Part shown: piece by piece, positions 34,585-45,100 of the stretch
Numbering within the stretch: position 1 is the first letter of the stretch
Layout: each line of letters opens with the position of its first letter
The notes under the pieces: model-generated
Databases searched by the model: none
Seen by the model: the letters and a program-made list of their open reading frames with translations, nothing else
What the model was told of the DNA's origin: nothing
Origin: JBHGBM01 sp041946965
GTDB taxonomy: Bacteria; Acidobacteriota; Terriglobia; Bryobacterales; Bryobacteraceae
Direction of reading: 5' to 3'
DNA length: 49,189 nucleotides
Assembly: GCA_041946965.1 (NCBI GenBank)
Contig: JBHGBM010000061.1
Span: 1-49,189 of the forward strand
Made by a program: the position numbers and the translations under genes

Positions 34585-34939
34585 GCTGTTGCAGGTCGAA
34601 GAAGCCCAACCGCATACCACAATACATCCACGTGGTCCCCGGACGGCAAATGGATCGCCTGCCGCCTGATGGATGCCGGAATCATGAAACTGGTCAAGAG
34701 CCGGCTTGGCTCGAGCGAACCGCCCGTGATCCTGTCTTGACAGGGAATGGCCAGGCCGCACCTTCCTGGTCGCCGGCCCGGCGCATGTCTGGTCCCGCGA
34801 TGGTTCGGCCGTTTACACGATTGCGGCTTCCGAACAGTACTTCGCCCTGGCGCGGGACGGAAAGAGTTTCGTCTCATCGGTACGGCGCCAGCGGACTGAC
34901 CTCTGGCTCCTGGGAGGCTTCGACAAGCGCAAAGGCTGA
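34585..34939 (+). pseudogene. C-terminal remnant of a PD40/TolB-type beta-propeller protein
   Basis: Three frames together read as the end of one protein. Frame A gives TWSPDGKWIACRLMDAG and SSEPPVIL (to 34732). A shift of a few bases leads to TGNGQAAPSWSP. A third frame gives AHVWSRDGSAVYTIAA and FALARDGKSFVSSVRRQRTD-LWLLGGFD, stopping at 34937-34939. W-S-x-D-G repeats and the 'SxxRQRTDLWLLxGF' ending are typical of the C-termini of acidobacterial propeller sensors, often fused to Ser/Thr kinases or winged helices. At least two frameshifts and no start: a dead fragment joined directly to the broken tRNA. Confidence 0.75.
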
Positions 34940-34988
34940 TTGCGCTGAAGCGAACTGATATATTATTTGCGGAAAGGCGGGTCCCCGA

Positions 34989-37900
34989 ATGACCCTCACA
35001 CGCCACCTTCCTCTGTTTGCCGCGCTCCTGCTGAACCTGATACCGTGCCTGGCGCAATCGCCCCAGGCGACTGTGGCCGGCACGGTTACCGACCCGCAGG
35101 GCGCCGTAATCGCGGGCGCGGAAGTGACCGCGACCAACACGCAGACCGGGGTGCGCACGCCCACGCGCAGCAATGACTCCGGCTACTTCGCGCTGCGCTT
35201 TCTTCCCATCGGCGAATACCAGGTGAGCGTCGAGCGCGAGGGTTTCCGGCGTTACGAGCAGAAGGGCATCGTGCTGACCACCGGCCAGTCTCTCGAACTG
35301 AACGTGCGCCTGGAAGTGGGCGCGGTGACCGAGAGCGTCAGCGTATCCGCCCGCGCCACCATTCTGCAAACCATGAACTCGGACATGACCCAGCTTGTGG
35401 AATCGAAGACCATCGAGGACATGCCGCTGGGCGACCGCCGTTCGATGAACATGATCAACATGGTGGGCGCGGCGGTGTTTGTCAGCTACGACAGCGGGGC
35501 CAAGCCGAATTTCTCGCTGGCGGGCGGGCGCACACAGAGCCAGATGCTCTGGATCGACGGGGGCACGGTGCAGAACACGCGCCTCGGCATCGGACAGATG
35601 GACATCGATCCACCCATCGAGGTGTTGCAGGAGGTCAAGATCATCTCCAACGGCTATGCCGCCGAGTACGGCGCCTCGGCCGGGGGCGTGGTGGTCTCGG
35701 CCACCAAATCCGGGACCAACCAGTTCCGCGGCAGCCTGTTCGAGTATCTGCGCAACCAGAAACTGGATGCCGCCAATTTCTTCGCGCCCGTATCCGGCAA
35801 GGAGAAGCTTAAAGCGCCGCTGCGCTACAACGTGTTCGGCGGAACCGTGGGAGGGCCCGTCCGCCTCAACCGCACCTTCTTCTTTTTCGGATACGAAGGG
35901 GCGCGGCGGCGCGACGGCTACACCAGCACCCTGACGGTGCCCACGGAGATCCAGCGCGCCGGCGACTTCTCGCAGACCACCGACGCGCGGGGTGTGCTGA
36001 TTCCGATTTACGACCCGGCCACCACGCGGCAGGAGGGCGGGCGCAACGTGCGCACCCAGTTCCCCGGCAACCGCATTCCGGCAAACCGGCTCGACCCCGT
36101 GGCGCTGAAGATCGTCCCGCTCTTTCCCTTGCCCAACAAGCCGCCGGCGAGCGCGGCGGGAGCGAGCAACTTCAGCGCCAACGGAGCCAATGCCTACACG
36201 CGCAACAACTTCACCGTCAAGATCGACCACAACCTGGGAGACAAGGACAAGTTCACCGGCCGCTACATGTACAACAGCGACAACAGCGTGAACCGGGGCG
36301 TGTATCCGGAGCCGGCCGTGAACCCGAACAACACCAACGACTATCACCAGCAGATCTGGTTCGGCTCCTGGACGCGCATTGTCAGCCCCACCGTGGTCAA
36401 CGAGGCGCGCTTCGCGTGGGACGTGCGTTACGCCGACACCTACTCGCCGAGCATGGGGCAAGGATGGCCGGCGAAACTCGGCCTGAAGGGAGTGGACGAC
36501 CTCGCCTTCCCCACCATCGGCACGGCCGGCTTCGCCAACCTCGGCAGCGGCACGCACCGGCGGTATTCGACGCCGTTTGAAGGCCAGCAGTGGGTGGACA
36601 ACATCTCCTGGGTGCGGGGCAAGCATTCGATGAAGTTCGGGGCCGAGGCGCGGCGTTCGCACATCATCGACCAGCTTCGCAACCAGGTCTCGGGCAATTT
36701 CCAGTTCAACACGCTGCCCACGGGCCAGCCCGGGGTTAGCGCCAGCGGCAACGGCCTGGCGAGCCTGCTGTTGGGATTCCCCACCTCTTTTTCTTCCAAC
36801 GACACGCCGGCGCTCGAGCGTTCAAGCTGGTATCTGGCCGCATTCGCGCAGGACGATTGGGCCGTCTCCCGGTCGCTGACCCTGAACGTGGGGGTGCGCT
36901 GGGAAACCGACACGCCCATCGTGGACGCCGACAACCGCATGAACGGCTTCGACATGGAACAGATCAACCCGGTGTCGAAGACCCCCGGGGTGGTGAAGTT
37001 CGCGGGGCTGGAGGGCTGGCGCACGAAGCCCTATGACACCGATTGGAACAACTTCGGGCCGCGCTTCGGTTTCGCGTGGAAGGCGTTCGGCCGCGAATCC
37101 ACGGTGGTGCGCGGCGGCTACGGGATCTTCTTCGGCCATCCGTTCGATCACGGCGCGCCGACCTCGGCGTCGCTCGGTTTCGCCGTGACGGCGGCGTTGA
37201 ACTCGCCCGATAACGGGATCACCGCGCCCTTTTATCTGCGAAACGGCGTGCCCGTTTCGGGCAAACCGGCCACCCTCAACGATTCCTTCGGCGCGGTGGC
37301 CGTGGGACAGCCCACCACCACCGCGGTGACGTTTTTCGAGACCAAGCGCGGCACCAGCTACTCGCAGCAGTTCAATTTCGGAATCCAGCAGGAGCTGACC
37401 GCCGGCATGGCTCTGGATATCTCCTACCTGGGAAACCTGACGCGCAAGCTGCCGGGTCCGAACCTGCCGATCAACCAGATCCGCCCGGAGCGCATGGGCC
37501 CCGCCGCCACGCAGCGCGACCGGCCTTTCCCGCAGTTCTCCAACGTGAGCATTGTGTTTCCTACCATGGGCGTATCGAGCTACCATGCCGGGGTGGTGCG
37601 CCTGGAGCGGCGGTTCTCCGCGGGTTTCAATTTGCTCTCGACTTACACTTGGGCGAAGTTCCTGAACAACACGGACGATGGCGGAAGCACGGTTGGCAAC
37701 GAGGGCAACACCTACTCCAACTATTACGACCGGCGCGCCGATTGGGGGCCTTCGGAGAACGACGTCCGCCACCGGTTCACCATCAGTTCGGTGTATGAGG
37801 TCCCGTTCGGCAAGGGGCGGCGGTTCCTTCAGCAGAACCCGCTGCGCTACGTGGCGGGCGGCTGGGCGCTGGGAACGGTCGCGGTGATCCAGTCCGGCGC

Positions 37901-38300
37901 GCCGCTCACGGCCACCACCCAGACCAACACGACCAACGCCTTTTCGGCGGGCGCCCTGCGTGCCGACGTGCTGCGCAGTCCCAACCTGCCGCGCGGCGAG
38001 CGCACCATCTCCCGCTGGTTTGACACCTCGGCCTTCCAGCAGCCGGCCCCTTACCGCTTCGGCAACCAGGCGGTCGGGCTGGTCAGGGCGGACGGCAGGA
38101 ACACGTTCAATTTTTCGATTCTGAGAAACTTCGCCATTGGGGAATCGCGCAAGGCGCAGTTTCGCGCGGAGTTGTTCAATGCGTTCAACCACGTGAAGTT
38201 CGGCAACCCCGGGATGGCGCTCGGCGGCGCGGGCTTTGGCGTGATCTCCACGGCCGTCGCGGGCCGCCAGGTTCAACTGGGACTGCGGTTCAGCTTCTGA
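34989..38300 (+). CDS. Oar-like TonB-dependent outer-membrane protein (2 of 3)
   Basis: 1,103 residues. Signal peptide MTLTRHLPLFAALLLNLIPCLA-QS. Carboxypeptidase-regulatory domain at about 25-105 (TVAGTVTDPQGAVIAGAEVTA; SGYFALRFLPIGEYQV), plug at about 115-235 (LWIDGGTVQN; EYGASAGGVVVSATKSGTNQ), barrel to the terminal LGLRFSF. Its TGA stop shares one base with the ATG of the sulfatase gene (TGATG), so receptor and sulfatase are translationally coupled; this suggests uptake or docking of a sulfated glycan. AT-rich TATATTAT around 34959-34966 is the likely -10. Sequence similarity to the other two copies is limited to domain architecture and short motifs. Confidence 0.92.
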   Translation: MTLTRHLPLFAALLLNLIPCLAQSPQATVAGTVTDPQGAVIAGAEVTATNTQTGVRTPTRSNDSGYFALRFLPIGEYQVSVEREGFRRYEQKGIVLTTGQSLELNVRLEVGAVTESVSVSARATILQTMNSDMTQLVESKTIEDMPLGDRRSMNMINMVGAAVFVSYDSGAKPNFSLAGGRTQSQMLWIDGGTVQNTRLGIGQMDIDPPIEVLQEVKIISNGYAAEYGASAGGVVVSATKSGTNQFRGSLFEYLRNQKLDAANFFAPVSGKEKLKAPLRYNVFGGTVGGPVRLNRTFFFFGYEGARRRDGYTSTLTVPTEIQRAGDFSQTTDARGVLIPIYDPATTRQEGGRNVRTQFPGNRIPANRLDPVALKIVPLFPLPNKPPASAAGASNFSANGANAYTRNNFTVKIDHNLGDKDKFTGRYMYNSDNSVNRGVYPEPAVNPNNTNDYHQQIWFGSWTRIVSPTVVNEARFAWDVRYADTYSPSMGQGWPAKLGLKGVDDLAFPTIGTAGFANLGSGTHRRYSTPFEGQQWVDNISWVRGKHSMKFGAEARRSHIIDQLRNQVSGNFQFNTLPTGQPGVSASGNGLASLLLGFPTSFSSNDTPALERSSWYLAAFAQDDWAVSRSLTLNVGVRWETDTPIVDADNRMNGFDMEQINPVSKTPGVVKFAGLEGWRTKPYDTDWNNFGPRFGFAWKAFGRESTVVRGGYGIFFGHPFDHGAPTSASLGFAVTAALNSPDNGITAPFYLRNGVPVSGKPATLNDSFGAVAVGQPTTTAVTFFETKRGTSYSQQFNFGIQQELTAGMALDISYLGNLTRKLPGPNLPINQIRPERMGPAATQRDRPFPQFSNVSIVFPTMGVSSYHAGVVRLERRFSAGFNLLSTYTWAKFLNNTDDGGSTVGNEGNTYSNYYDRRADWGPSENDVRHRFTISSVYEVPFGKGRRFLQQNPLRYVAGGWALGTVAVIQSGAPLTATTQTNTTNAFSAGALRADVLRSPNLPRGERTISRWFDTSAFQQPAPYRFGNQAVGLVRADGRNTFNFSILRNFAIGESRKAQFRAELFNAFNHVKFGNPGMALGGAGFGVISTAVAGRQVQLGLRFSF

Positions 38301-39694
38301 TGCCGGGCCTGTCGCGCAGAAACCTGGTGAGGAGCGCGCTGGCGGCGCCCGCCGTGGCCGGCGCCGGGCGCCGGCCCAACATCGTGGTCCTCGTGGCCGA
38401 CGACCTGAGCCGCGGCACGCTCGGCTGCTACGGCGATCCGGTGGTGAGAACGCCGCGGATCGACCGGCTGGCGGCGGAGGGCATGCGTTTCGAGCGCGCT
38501 TACGTGACATCGCCGCAGTGCAGTCCCAGCCGCTCGAGCGTGTTCACCGGGCGCGCGCCTCACGCCACCGGCATGTCACGCCTGCACGCGCCGCTGAGGA
38601 GCGATGTGCCGGACGTGGTGGCGCGCCTGGAAGCGCGCGGCTACTTCTGCGGGGCGTACCGCAAGCATCACATGGGCGAGGAATTCGCGCGCCGCCTCGA
38701 CTTCTACGGCTCCGCGCAGGAGAAGTTCGAGACCTTCTTCGACCGCGCCCCGCAAGGCCGGCCGTTCTTCCTGTGGATGGGGTTCACCGATCCGCACCGC
38801 CCCTACCGCAGAGGCATCATAGAGAACCCGCACGATCCGGCGCGGATGCGGATTCCAGAGTTTCTCCCCGATACCCCGGTGGTCCGTGAAGACCTCGCCC
38901 TGCACTACGACGCCATTACGCGGCTCGACAGCGATTGCGGCCGGGTGCTCGATATTCTGGAAAAGCGCGGCCTGGCGGAGAATACCCTGGTGGCGTTCTT
39001 CGGCGACAACGGCATGCCGTTCCCGCGCGCCAAGGCTTCGCTCTACCAGCCGGGTGTGAACGTCCCGCTGCTGGTGAGATGGCCCGGGCGAGTGAAACCG
39101 GGCAGCGTGAGCCGCGAGCTGGTCTCGACGGTGGATCTGCCGGCCACCTGGCTGGAGGCGGCGGGCGCCGAAAGCATCCCGCGCGCCGAAGGGCGCAGCA
39201 TTGCGAAGCTGCTCGAGGGCGCCCCGCACGAACCCCGGCGCTACGTCTTCACCGAGCGCAACTGGCACGACACCTGGGATCCGGCGCGCGGCGTGGTCTC
39301 GGATCGCTATGCGCTGATCGCGAACTTCCGGCCGGAGGCGTCTTACCGTGGAACCCTCGATCACATCTGGGCTCCCTGGAGCCGCGGCGGAGGGCCGTGC
39401 TGGGACGAGATTGTCAAGGAGCGCAAAGCGGGCCGCCTGAATCCGGCGCTCGAGCGCCTGTTCGCCAAACCGCGGCCTCTTTACGAGCTGTACGATCTGG
39501 AGAGCGATCCCGGCGAATTCCGCAACCTGGCCGAAGATCAGGGGGCGGGTTCCGTGCTGCGCGAGCTCCAGAAGGCGTTGAGCGCCTGGATGGAAGATAC
39601 CAACGACTTTCTGCCGCCGGTGTCGCGCAACTTCTTGAGCAACGCCGGCGAAGCCACGGGTCTCGATAAGCTGCTGAACGGTTACTTACCTTGA
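38300..39694 (+). CDS. exported sulfatase (arylsulfatase family)
   Basis: 464 residues. The N-terminus (LSRRNLVRSALAAPAVAGA) resembles a Tat signal. The catalytic domain begins PNIVVLVADDLSRGTLGCYG with the metal-binding D-D pair, and C74-S-P-S-R is the C-x-P-S-R motif whose Cys is converted to formylglycine. FFLWMGFTDPHRPY and LVAFFGDNGMPF complete the metal site. The C-terminal subdomain carries YELYDLESDPGEFRNLA, common in S1 sulfatases. It hydrolyses sulfate esters, probably from glycans, in the periplasm. A formylglycine-generating enzyme is not in this window. It is coupled to the upstream Oar receptor. Confidence 0.92.
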   Translation: MPGLSRRNLVRSALAAPAVAGAGRRPNIVVLVADDLSRGTLGCYGDPVVRTPRIDRLAAEGMRFERAYVTSPQCSPSRSSVFTGRAPHATGMSRLHAPLRSDVPDVVARLEARGYFCGAYRKHHMGEEFARRLDFYGSAQEKFETFFDRAPQGRPFFLWMGFTDPHRPYRRGIIENPHDPARMRIPEFLPDTPVVREDLALHYDAITRLDSDCGRVLDILEKRGLAENTLVAFFGDNGMPFPRAKASLYQPGVNVPLLVRWPGRVKPGSVSRELVSTVDLPATWLEAAGAESIPRAEGRSIAKLLEGAPHEPRRYVFTERNWHDTWDPARGVVSDRYALIANFRPEASYRGTLDHIWAPWSRGGGPCWDEIVKERKAGRLNPALERLFAKPRPLYELYDLESDPGEFRNLAEDQGAGSVLRELQKALSAWMEDTNDFLPPVSRNFLSNAGEATGLDKLLNGYLP

Positions 39695-39721
39695 ATTAGG
39701 AGAAGAAAAGGAGCTTTCGCT

Positions 39722-41113
39722 ATGTCACATTCTCTTTCGCGGCGGGAATTCGCGTTGTTGGCGGGCGCCGCTTCCCTGCCGCTTCCCGCTGCTTCCGCCT
39801 CGAGTTCCAAGCCTTGGGACGGTCCGGCCGAAGTGAAGAAAGTCTACACGGGCGCGAATCCCAAGCAGACGTGGCCTTACCCGAACCTCGATTTCGCCAA
39901 GGAGATCGCGGGCATCGACGCGCAGCTTGCGCGGCTCGAGAGTCAGCATCCCGACTGCATCAGGTTCACGGGAAGCGTTATGCTGCCCGGTGAAGGCGAT
40001 CTGGACGCGGCCGTGAAGCCGCTCCAGGGGGCCGACGCCCTGCTGGTCATCGACCTTACCGCCAACACGCGGCCGCACGAGGATGCGTTGGCGAAGCTCG
40101 ATATCCCCATGGTGGCCTTCACCCGGCCCCTGACCGGGTGGGCCTTCATGGGCTTTTCCAGGTTCATCCAGCAAGGCAAACGCGCCGACATGGTGGCCTC
40201 GAGCGACTACGGGGACCTGGAGCCGTTGCTGCCGCTGCTCAAGACCATCCACCACATGAAGCACAGCAAGGTTCTTCTGGTGCGGCAGGGCGAAGCCGCC
40301 GGCGATCTGGCGGCCGGCTTCACGAAGCAGTTCGGCACGCAAATCGAGCTGACGCCCTACAAGGTGCTGAAGGCGGCCTACGACGCGGTGAGCGCCGCGG
40401 AAGTCGAGCGCGAGGCCGAGGCGTACGCCCGCGGCGCGCTCAAGGTGGTGGAGCCCTCCCGCAAAGACATTCAGGACGCCACGCGCTTCTACCTGGCCGT
40501 GCTGAAGGTTCTGGAGCAGGAGAAGGCCAACGCCATGACCATCGACTGTCTGGGCGGCTTCCGGCGAGGCGATCTTCCCGCCTACCCCTGCGTGGCGTGG
40601 TCGCGCCTGAACGACGCCGGCTACTACGGGGTCTGTGAGGCGGACCTTCAGTCCACCATGACCCAGATGCTCATCACCTCCTTCAGCGGCCGGCCGGGTT
40701 TCGTTTCCGATCCCACCTTCGACACCAGCCGCAACGAGGTGATCCACGCGCATTGCGTGGCCGCCACCCGCATGATGGGCCTGGGCGGCAAGGCTTCGCC
40801 CTACATCCTCCGCACCCACATGGAAGACGAGAAGGGCGTTTCGGTGCAGGTGCGCATGCCCGAGCGGGAGCCGATCACGCTGGCCGGCTTCCGCGGGCCG
40901 AAGACTCTGCTCCTCTCCACCGGCGAGGCCACGGTGAACATCGACGGGCCGCGCGGCTGCCGCACCAAGATCGTCACCAAGGTGGCGGACGCGTGCAAGA
41001 TGGCCGAAGGCTACACCGGCGGCCTGCACCGGGTCATGTTCTATGGCGATCACACGGCGCCGCTCAAACACCTCGCGCGCCTGACCGGCATCGAGATCGT
41101 CAAGGAGATCTAG
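39722..41113 (+). CDS. exported L-fucose/L-arabinose-isomerase-fold protein
   Basis: 463 residues with a Tat-like signal (SLSRREFALLAGAASLPLPAASA). The body resembles the fucose/arabinose isomerase superfamily: GADALLVIDLTANTRPHEDAL in the first Rossmann-like domain, NAMTIDCLGGFRRGDLPAYPC and GVCEADLQSTMTQM in the second, where the E-A-D-L block contains the metal-binding acid of isomerases, and a C-terminal HAHCVAATRMMG segment. Isomerases are normally cytoplasmic, so an exported form is unusual and may be a sugar-binding or modified enzyme. An AGGAG site precedes the ATG and the gene is 28 bases after the sulfatase, so one operon is likely. Confidence 0.75.
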   Translation: MSHSLSRREFALLAGAASLPLPAASASSSKPWDGPAEVKKVYTGANPKQTWPYPNLDFAKEIAGIDAQLARLESQHPDCIRFTGSVMLPGEGDLDAAVKPLQGADALLVIDLTANTRPHEDALAKLDIPMVAFTRPLTGWAFMGFSRFIQQGKRADMVASSDYGDLEPLLPLLKTIHHMKHSKVLLVRQGEAAGDLAAGFTKQFGTQIELTPYKVLKAAYDAVSAAEVEREAEAYARGALKVVEPSRKDIQDATRFYLAVLKVLEQEKANAMTIDCLGGFRRGDLPAYPCVAWSRLNDAGYYGVCEADLQSTMTQMLITSFSGRPGFVSDPTFDTSRNEVIHAHCVAATRMMGLGGKASPYILRTHMEDEKGVSVQVRMPEREPITLAGFRGPKTLLLSTGEATVNIDGPRGCRTKIVTKVADACKMAEGYTGGLHRVMFYGDHTAPLKHLARLTGIEIVKEI

Positions 41114-41237
41114 GCTTCGGCCCGCGCAGGGGAGCGCCGGGCGGAAGCCCGGCGGCAGCATGGCAATGCCGCCCCGCAGGGCCCACGGCCTCTCATGACA
41201 CGTGAAAACTCCGGCATGCCGTGCGACCATGGTGCCC

Positions 41238-41933
41238 ATGCCCAGTATTCCTCACATTGAGAAGCACTTTCAGGCTTCCGAGGTGGTTCGGGATGTGGTC
41301 ATCGGCATGGCGGACGGCCTCACGGTTCCCTTCGCGCTCGCCGCCGGGTTGTCCGGAACCATTTCGAACACCGGAATCGTGGTGGTCGCCGGCCTGGCGG
41401 AAATCGCTGCGGGCTCCATCGCCATGGGGCTGGGCGGCTACCTCGCGGGAAAGACCGATACGGACCACTACCGCTCCGAGCTTGCCCGGGAGTACCGCGA
41501 GACCGAGGAACTCCCGGAGGAGGAGGCCGAAGAGGTGGCGCGCGTGTTCCGGCGCTATGGCCTTGGCGAACAGCACGTCGCGCCGGTCGTCGAGGCGATT
41601 CGCTCGGACCGCCACCGCTGGGTCGATTTCATGATGCGTTTCGAACTCGGCCTGGATGAGCCCGATCCCAAGCGCGCCCGGCAGAGCGCCGCGACCATCG
41701 CGGTGTCCTACATCGCCGGCGGCCTGGTGCCGCTCGCGCCGTACATGATCCTGGCGTCGGCGCGTTCCGCGCTCCTCGCCTCCGTGCTGATCACGCTCGC
41801 AGCGCTGTTCGTCTTCGGTTTCTTCAAGGGCCGCTTTACGGGCGTGCGTCCGCTGCGCGGCGGCTTGCAGACGGCGGCCGTGGGAGGGTTGGCCTCCGCC
41901 GCCGCCTACGGCATCGCCCGCCTGATCGCCTAA
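41238..41933 (+). CDS. VIT1/CCC1-family metal-ion transporter
   Basis: 231 residues from the ATG at 41238 (MPSIPHIEKHFQAS), preferred over in-frame ATGs at 41202 and 41229 because the family usually starts with such a short segment. VVIGMADGLTVPFALAAGLSG is the first helix signature, followed by EIAAGSIAMGLGGYLAGKTD, a Glu-rich cytoplasmic metal-binding helical region (EETEELPEEEAEEVARVF-like), and three further helices. These proteins export or sequester iron or manganese. Stand-alone gene. Confidence 0.9.
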   Translation: MPSIPHIEKHFQASEVVRDVVIGMADGLTVPFALAAGLSGTISNTGIVVVAGLAEIAAGSIAMGLGGYLAGKTDTDHYRSELAREYRETEELPEEEAEEVARVFRRYGLGEQHVAPVVEAIRSDRHRWVDFMMRFELGLDEPDPKRARQSAATIAVSYIAGGLVPLAPYMILASARSALLASVLITLAALFVFGFFKGRFTGVRPLRGGLQTAAVGGLASAAAYGIARLIA

Positions 41934-42166
41934 GAGATGAAGTCTTCCGGGTTATTGGTGAACTGCTGAGGAGAACCGAAACGATACCTCCGGCGCCACG
42001 GCCGGCTTTCGATCTGAGCGCTCCTGACCGCATCGACGAGCGCCTCAGGAACGACGTTCTCCGGCGTACGATTCGCGGCACGGAGCCGCCGGCGCCGGTG
42101 CGCAGTATTGTCGGGCGGTAGTATAATCTTCCACAGTCAAATCTCCGGTCTATCGCGAGGTGAGTT

Positions 42167-45100
42167 ATGAGGTTAGCTGCTTTGCTGTTGCTCGCGGGCA
42201 TGGCGTTCGGCCAGACCACGGGCACCCTCGACGGCCATATCACCGACCCGGCCGGCGCCGCCGTGCCCGGGGTGAACATCACCGCCAAGAACGTGGAGAC
42301 CGGCGTCGAGCGCGCCGGAACAACCAACGAAGCCGGTTACTTTCAGATGCCGTTCATGCCACTCGGCAGGTACGACGTTACGGCGGAGGCCAAGGGCTTC
42401 GCCACCATGGTAGCCAGGAACCTCGTGATCACACTGAACAAGGCGACCACGGTCACTCTGACGCTGAAGGTCTCAACGCTTCAGGAGTCGGTCACGGTGA
42501 CGGATGTCGCGCCGCTGATCGATACGGCCAGCGGCCAGATCCGGCGCTCCATCGATGAAACCCTGGCCGGCAACCTGCCAACGGCGGGGCGCAGCTTTCT
42601 GGGATTCGTGGGCCTGTTCCCCGGCTTCCAGACCAACCCCACTTCGGGCCAGAACAACCCCACGCTTTCCAGCGGCAGTTCCGTGTCGTTCAACGGCACC
42701 GGCACGCGCGGCACCACGTTTCTCACCGACGGCGTCTCCAACGACGACGGCAATGAGAACCAGCATCGCCAGCCGGTCAACATCAGCACGATAAAGGAGA
42801 TGCAGATCCTCACCGATAACTTCGCTCCCGAATTCGGGCGCGGCTTCGGCGCCGTAGTGCTGGTGCAAACCAAGAGCGGCTCGAACGCGATGCACGGCGA
42901 GGCCTATTGGTACTTGCAGAATTCCGCTCTGAACGCGCGGAGCTTCTTCTCCAACGCCGCCGGAATGCGTTTCGACCAGACCAAGAACCAGTGGGTGCCG
43001 AACGTGGCCAAGGCCACCAGCCAGAGCCATCGCGCGGGCGGGACGCTGGGCGGCGCCGTGATCAAGGACCGCCTGTTCTACTTCGGGTCGCTCGAGCGTT
43101 TCTGGGAACCGGGCACGCTGAGCAGCACCAGTTACGTGCTGCCGCCGGAATGGCGCACGCCGCAGGTGGATCCTTCCGCGCCGGACGCCGCCGCGCGCCG
43201 CGCCTGGGTGCAGAGCGTCATCGACCGTTTCCCGAAAGACGTAACGCCCAACAACGCGCCGGTCAGCCCCTACGCTTACACCGCGCCCATGCCGCGCTCC
43301 AGCCATACCCACGACTACAGCGGCCGCACGGACTGGCGGGTCAACGACAACAACCTGGTCTACGGCCGCTATCAATTCAGCAACTTCTTCTTCGGCCGGC
43401 AGAAGGAGATCGTGAAGGGCGAGAACGTGAAGCAGGACCACCGCTTCCAGAGCGTGGGCCTGACCCATACGCACGTGTTCAACCCCAGCACCACGGGCGA
43501 ATTCCGCTTCGGCTACGGCCGCCGCCGCATGTGGGTGGATTTCCTGGAGCCCGGCGATTACCCGCCCATCATCCGCTGGACGTTCACCGGCTTCTCCCCG
43601 ATTATCGGCAACGCCAGCGCCTATCCGATCAAGCGCTACCAGAACGATTTCCAGTACGTGTACAACCTGGCTGCGCAACTGGGCTCGCGGCACACCTTCA
43701 AAGCCGGCGCGGACTTACGGCGCATCCAGCTCAACGACTGGGCCGAGAATTATAACCGCGGCTTCTGGACCTTCGGCTCGCAGGCGCCCTATGACGGCAT
43801 GCAGAACTTCCTGCGCGGCGTGGTCACCTCCTTTACGAAGGGCTACGGTCCGGCCTACGTCGGCCTGCGCATGACGGAGCTGAATTTCTACGCGCAGGAC
43901 GAGCTCCGCGTCACTTCGAGCCTGGTCTTCAATATCGGCGTGCGCTTCGAGCGCGTGGGTGCGCCGGGCGAGGTCAACAAACTGTACGACGCCGGCTACG
44001 GCAGCGACACCTACGTGGAGCCGCGCTTCGGCTTCGCGTGGTCGCCCAAGTTCGACAACGCGTTTCTGAGCGCGCTGACCGGAGGCCCCGGGAACACGTC
44101 AGTGCGCGGCGGCTTCGGCACATTCCACGGCCGGATCTACCAGTCGATCTTCAGCCAGATCGGCGCCAGCACGCGGTTCAACCCGCCGCGCGCCGCCACG
44201 CTCGGCTGGAGCAATCCGGGCATGTCCGTGGTGGACCCGACGGGCGGCTATGTCTTCACACCCGGGCCGCCCACCGCGCAGGTCAGCCTGGCCAACGTGG
44301 ATCCAAACCTGCACATGCCGTACACGGAGCAGTGGAACTTCACCCTCGAGCGGAATCTGAAGTGGAACGCCGCGCTCCAGGTTTCCTACATCGGCAACCG
44401 CGGCATCGGGCTGCTTTTCTATAACTGGCGCAACCGGCCGCAGTTCCCGTGGCGATCGACCCAGCCGGACACTTACAAGGGCGCGGCCATCTTCCCCGGC
44501 GTGCTCTTCGATAAGATCGACCCGAACCTGTTCAACGCCAGTCCGGCGCCGGGTTATATCTCGCTCCAGCAGGGCCGCGCCGACGCGCGCCGTCCGGACG
44601 GCCGCTACGGGCTCATCCTGGAGACCTCCAACCAGGCGTGGTCCTACTACAACGCCCTTCAGGTGCAGTACACGCAGCGGATGAAGGCGGGCCTCGCCAT
44701 GCAGTTCGGCTACACGTGGTCGAAGAACCTGGACACGGGTTCGGAAGCCACCAGCGTGGGCACCGGCGACATCAACGCGGCGGTCAGCGAAACGCAGGGC
44801 ATGCGCAGCCTGCGCGGGCCCAGCCGGCTGAGCCAGCCGCAGCGCGCCACCATCAGCTACGTCTACCAGTTGCCGCTGTTCCGCGATCAGAAGGGCCCGG
44901 CCAACATGAACCGCTACCTGGCGGGAGCCATCGGGCGCACACTGGGCGGCTGGGAGATCTCCGGCGTCACGACCTTCGGCGCCGGCAACCCCTTCACCGT
45001 GCTCATGGGTTACGACCTCAACGGCGACGGAATCGGCGGCGACCGGCCTTTCATCGTGGATACCAGCCTGCTGGGACGCTCGGTGGACAACGGCCGCGTG

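Noticed and set aside
34533..36662. 709-codon minus-strand open frame opposite the second Oar gene
   Set aside because: Runs through the broken tRNA and pseudogene and mirrors a clear receptor; shadow.
41921..42120. Open frame reading DRLRDEVFRVIGELLRRTE between the VIT transporter and the third Oar gene
   Set aside because: Has no start codon of its own with a ribosome-binding site and begins inside the transporter gene; 233-base gap treated as non-coding with the Oar promoter at its end.
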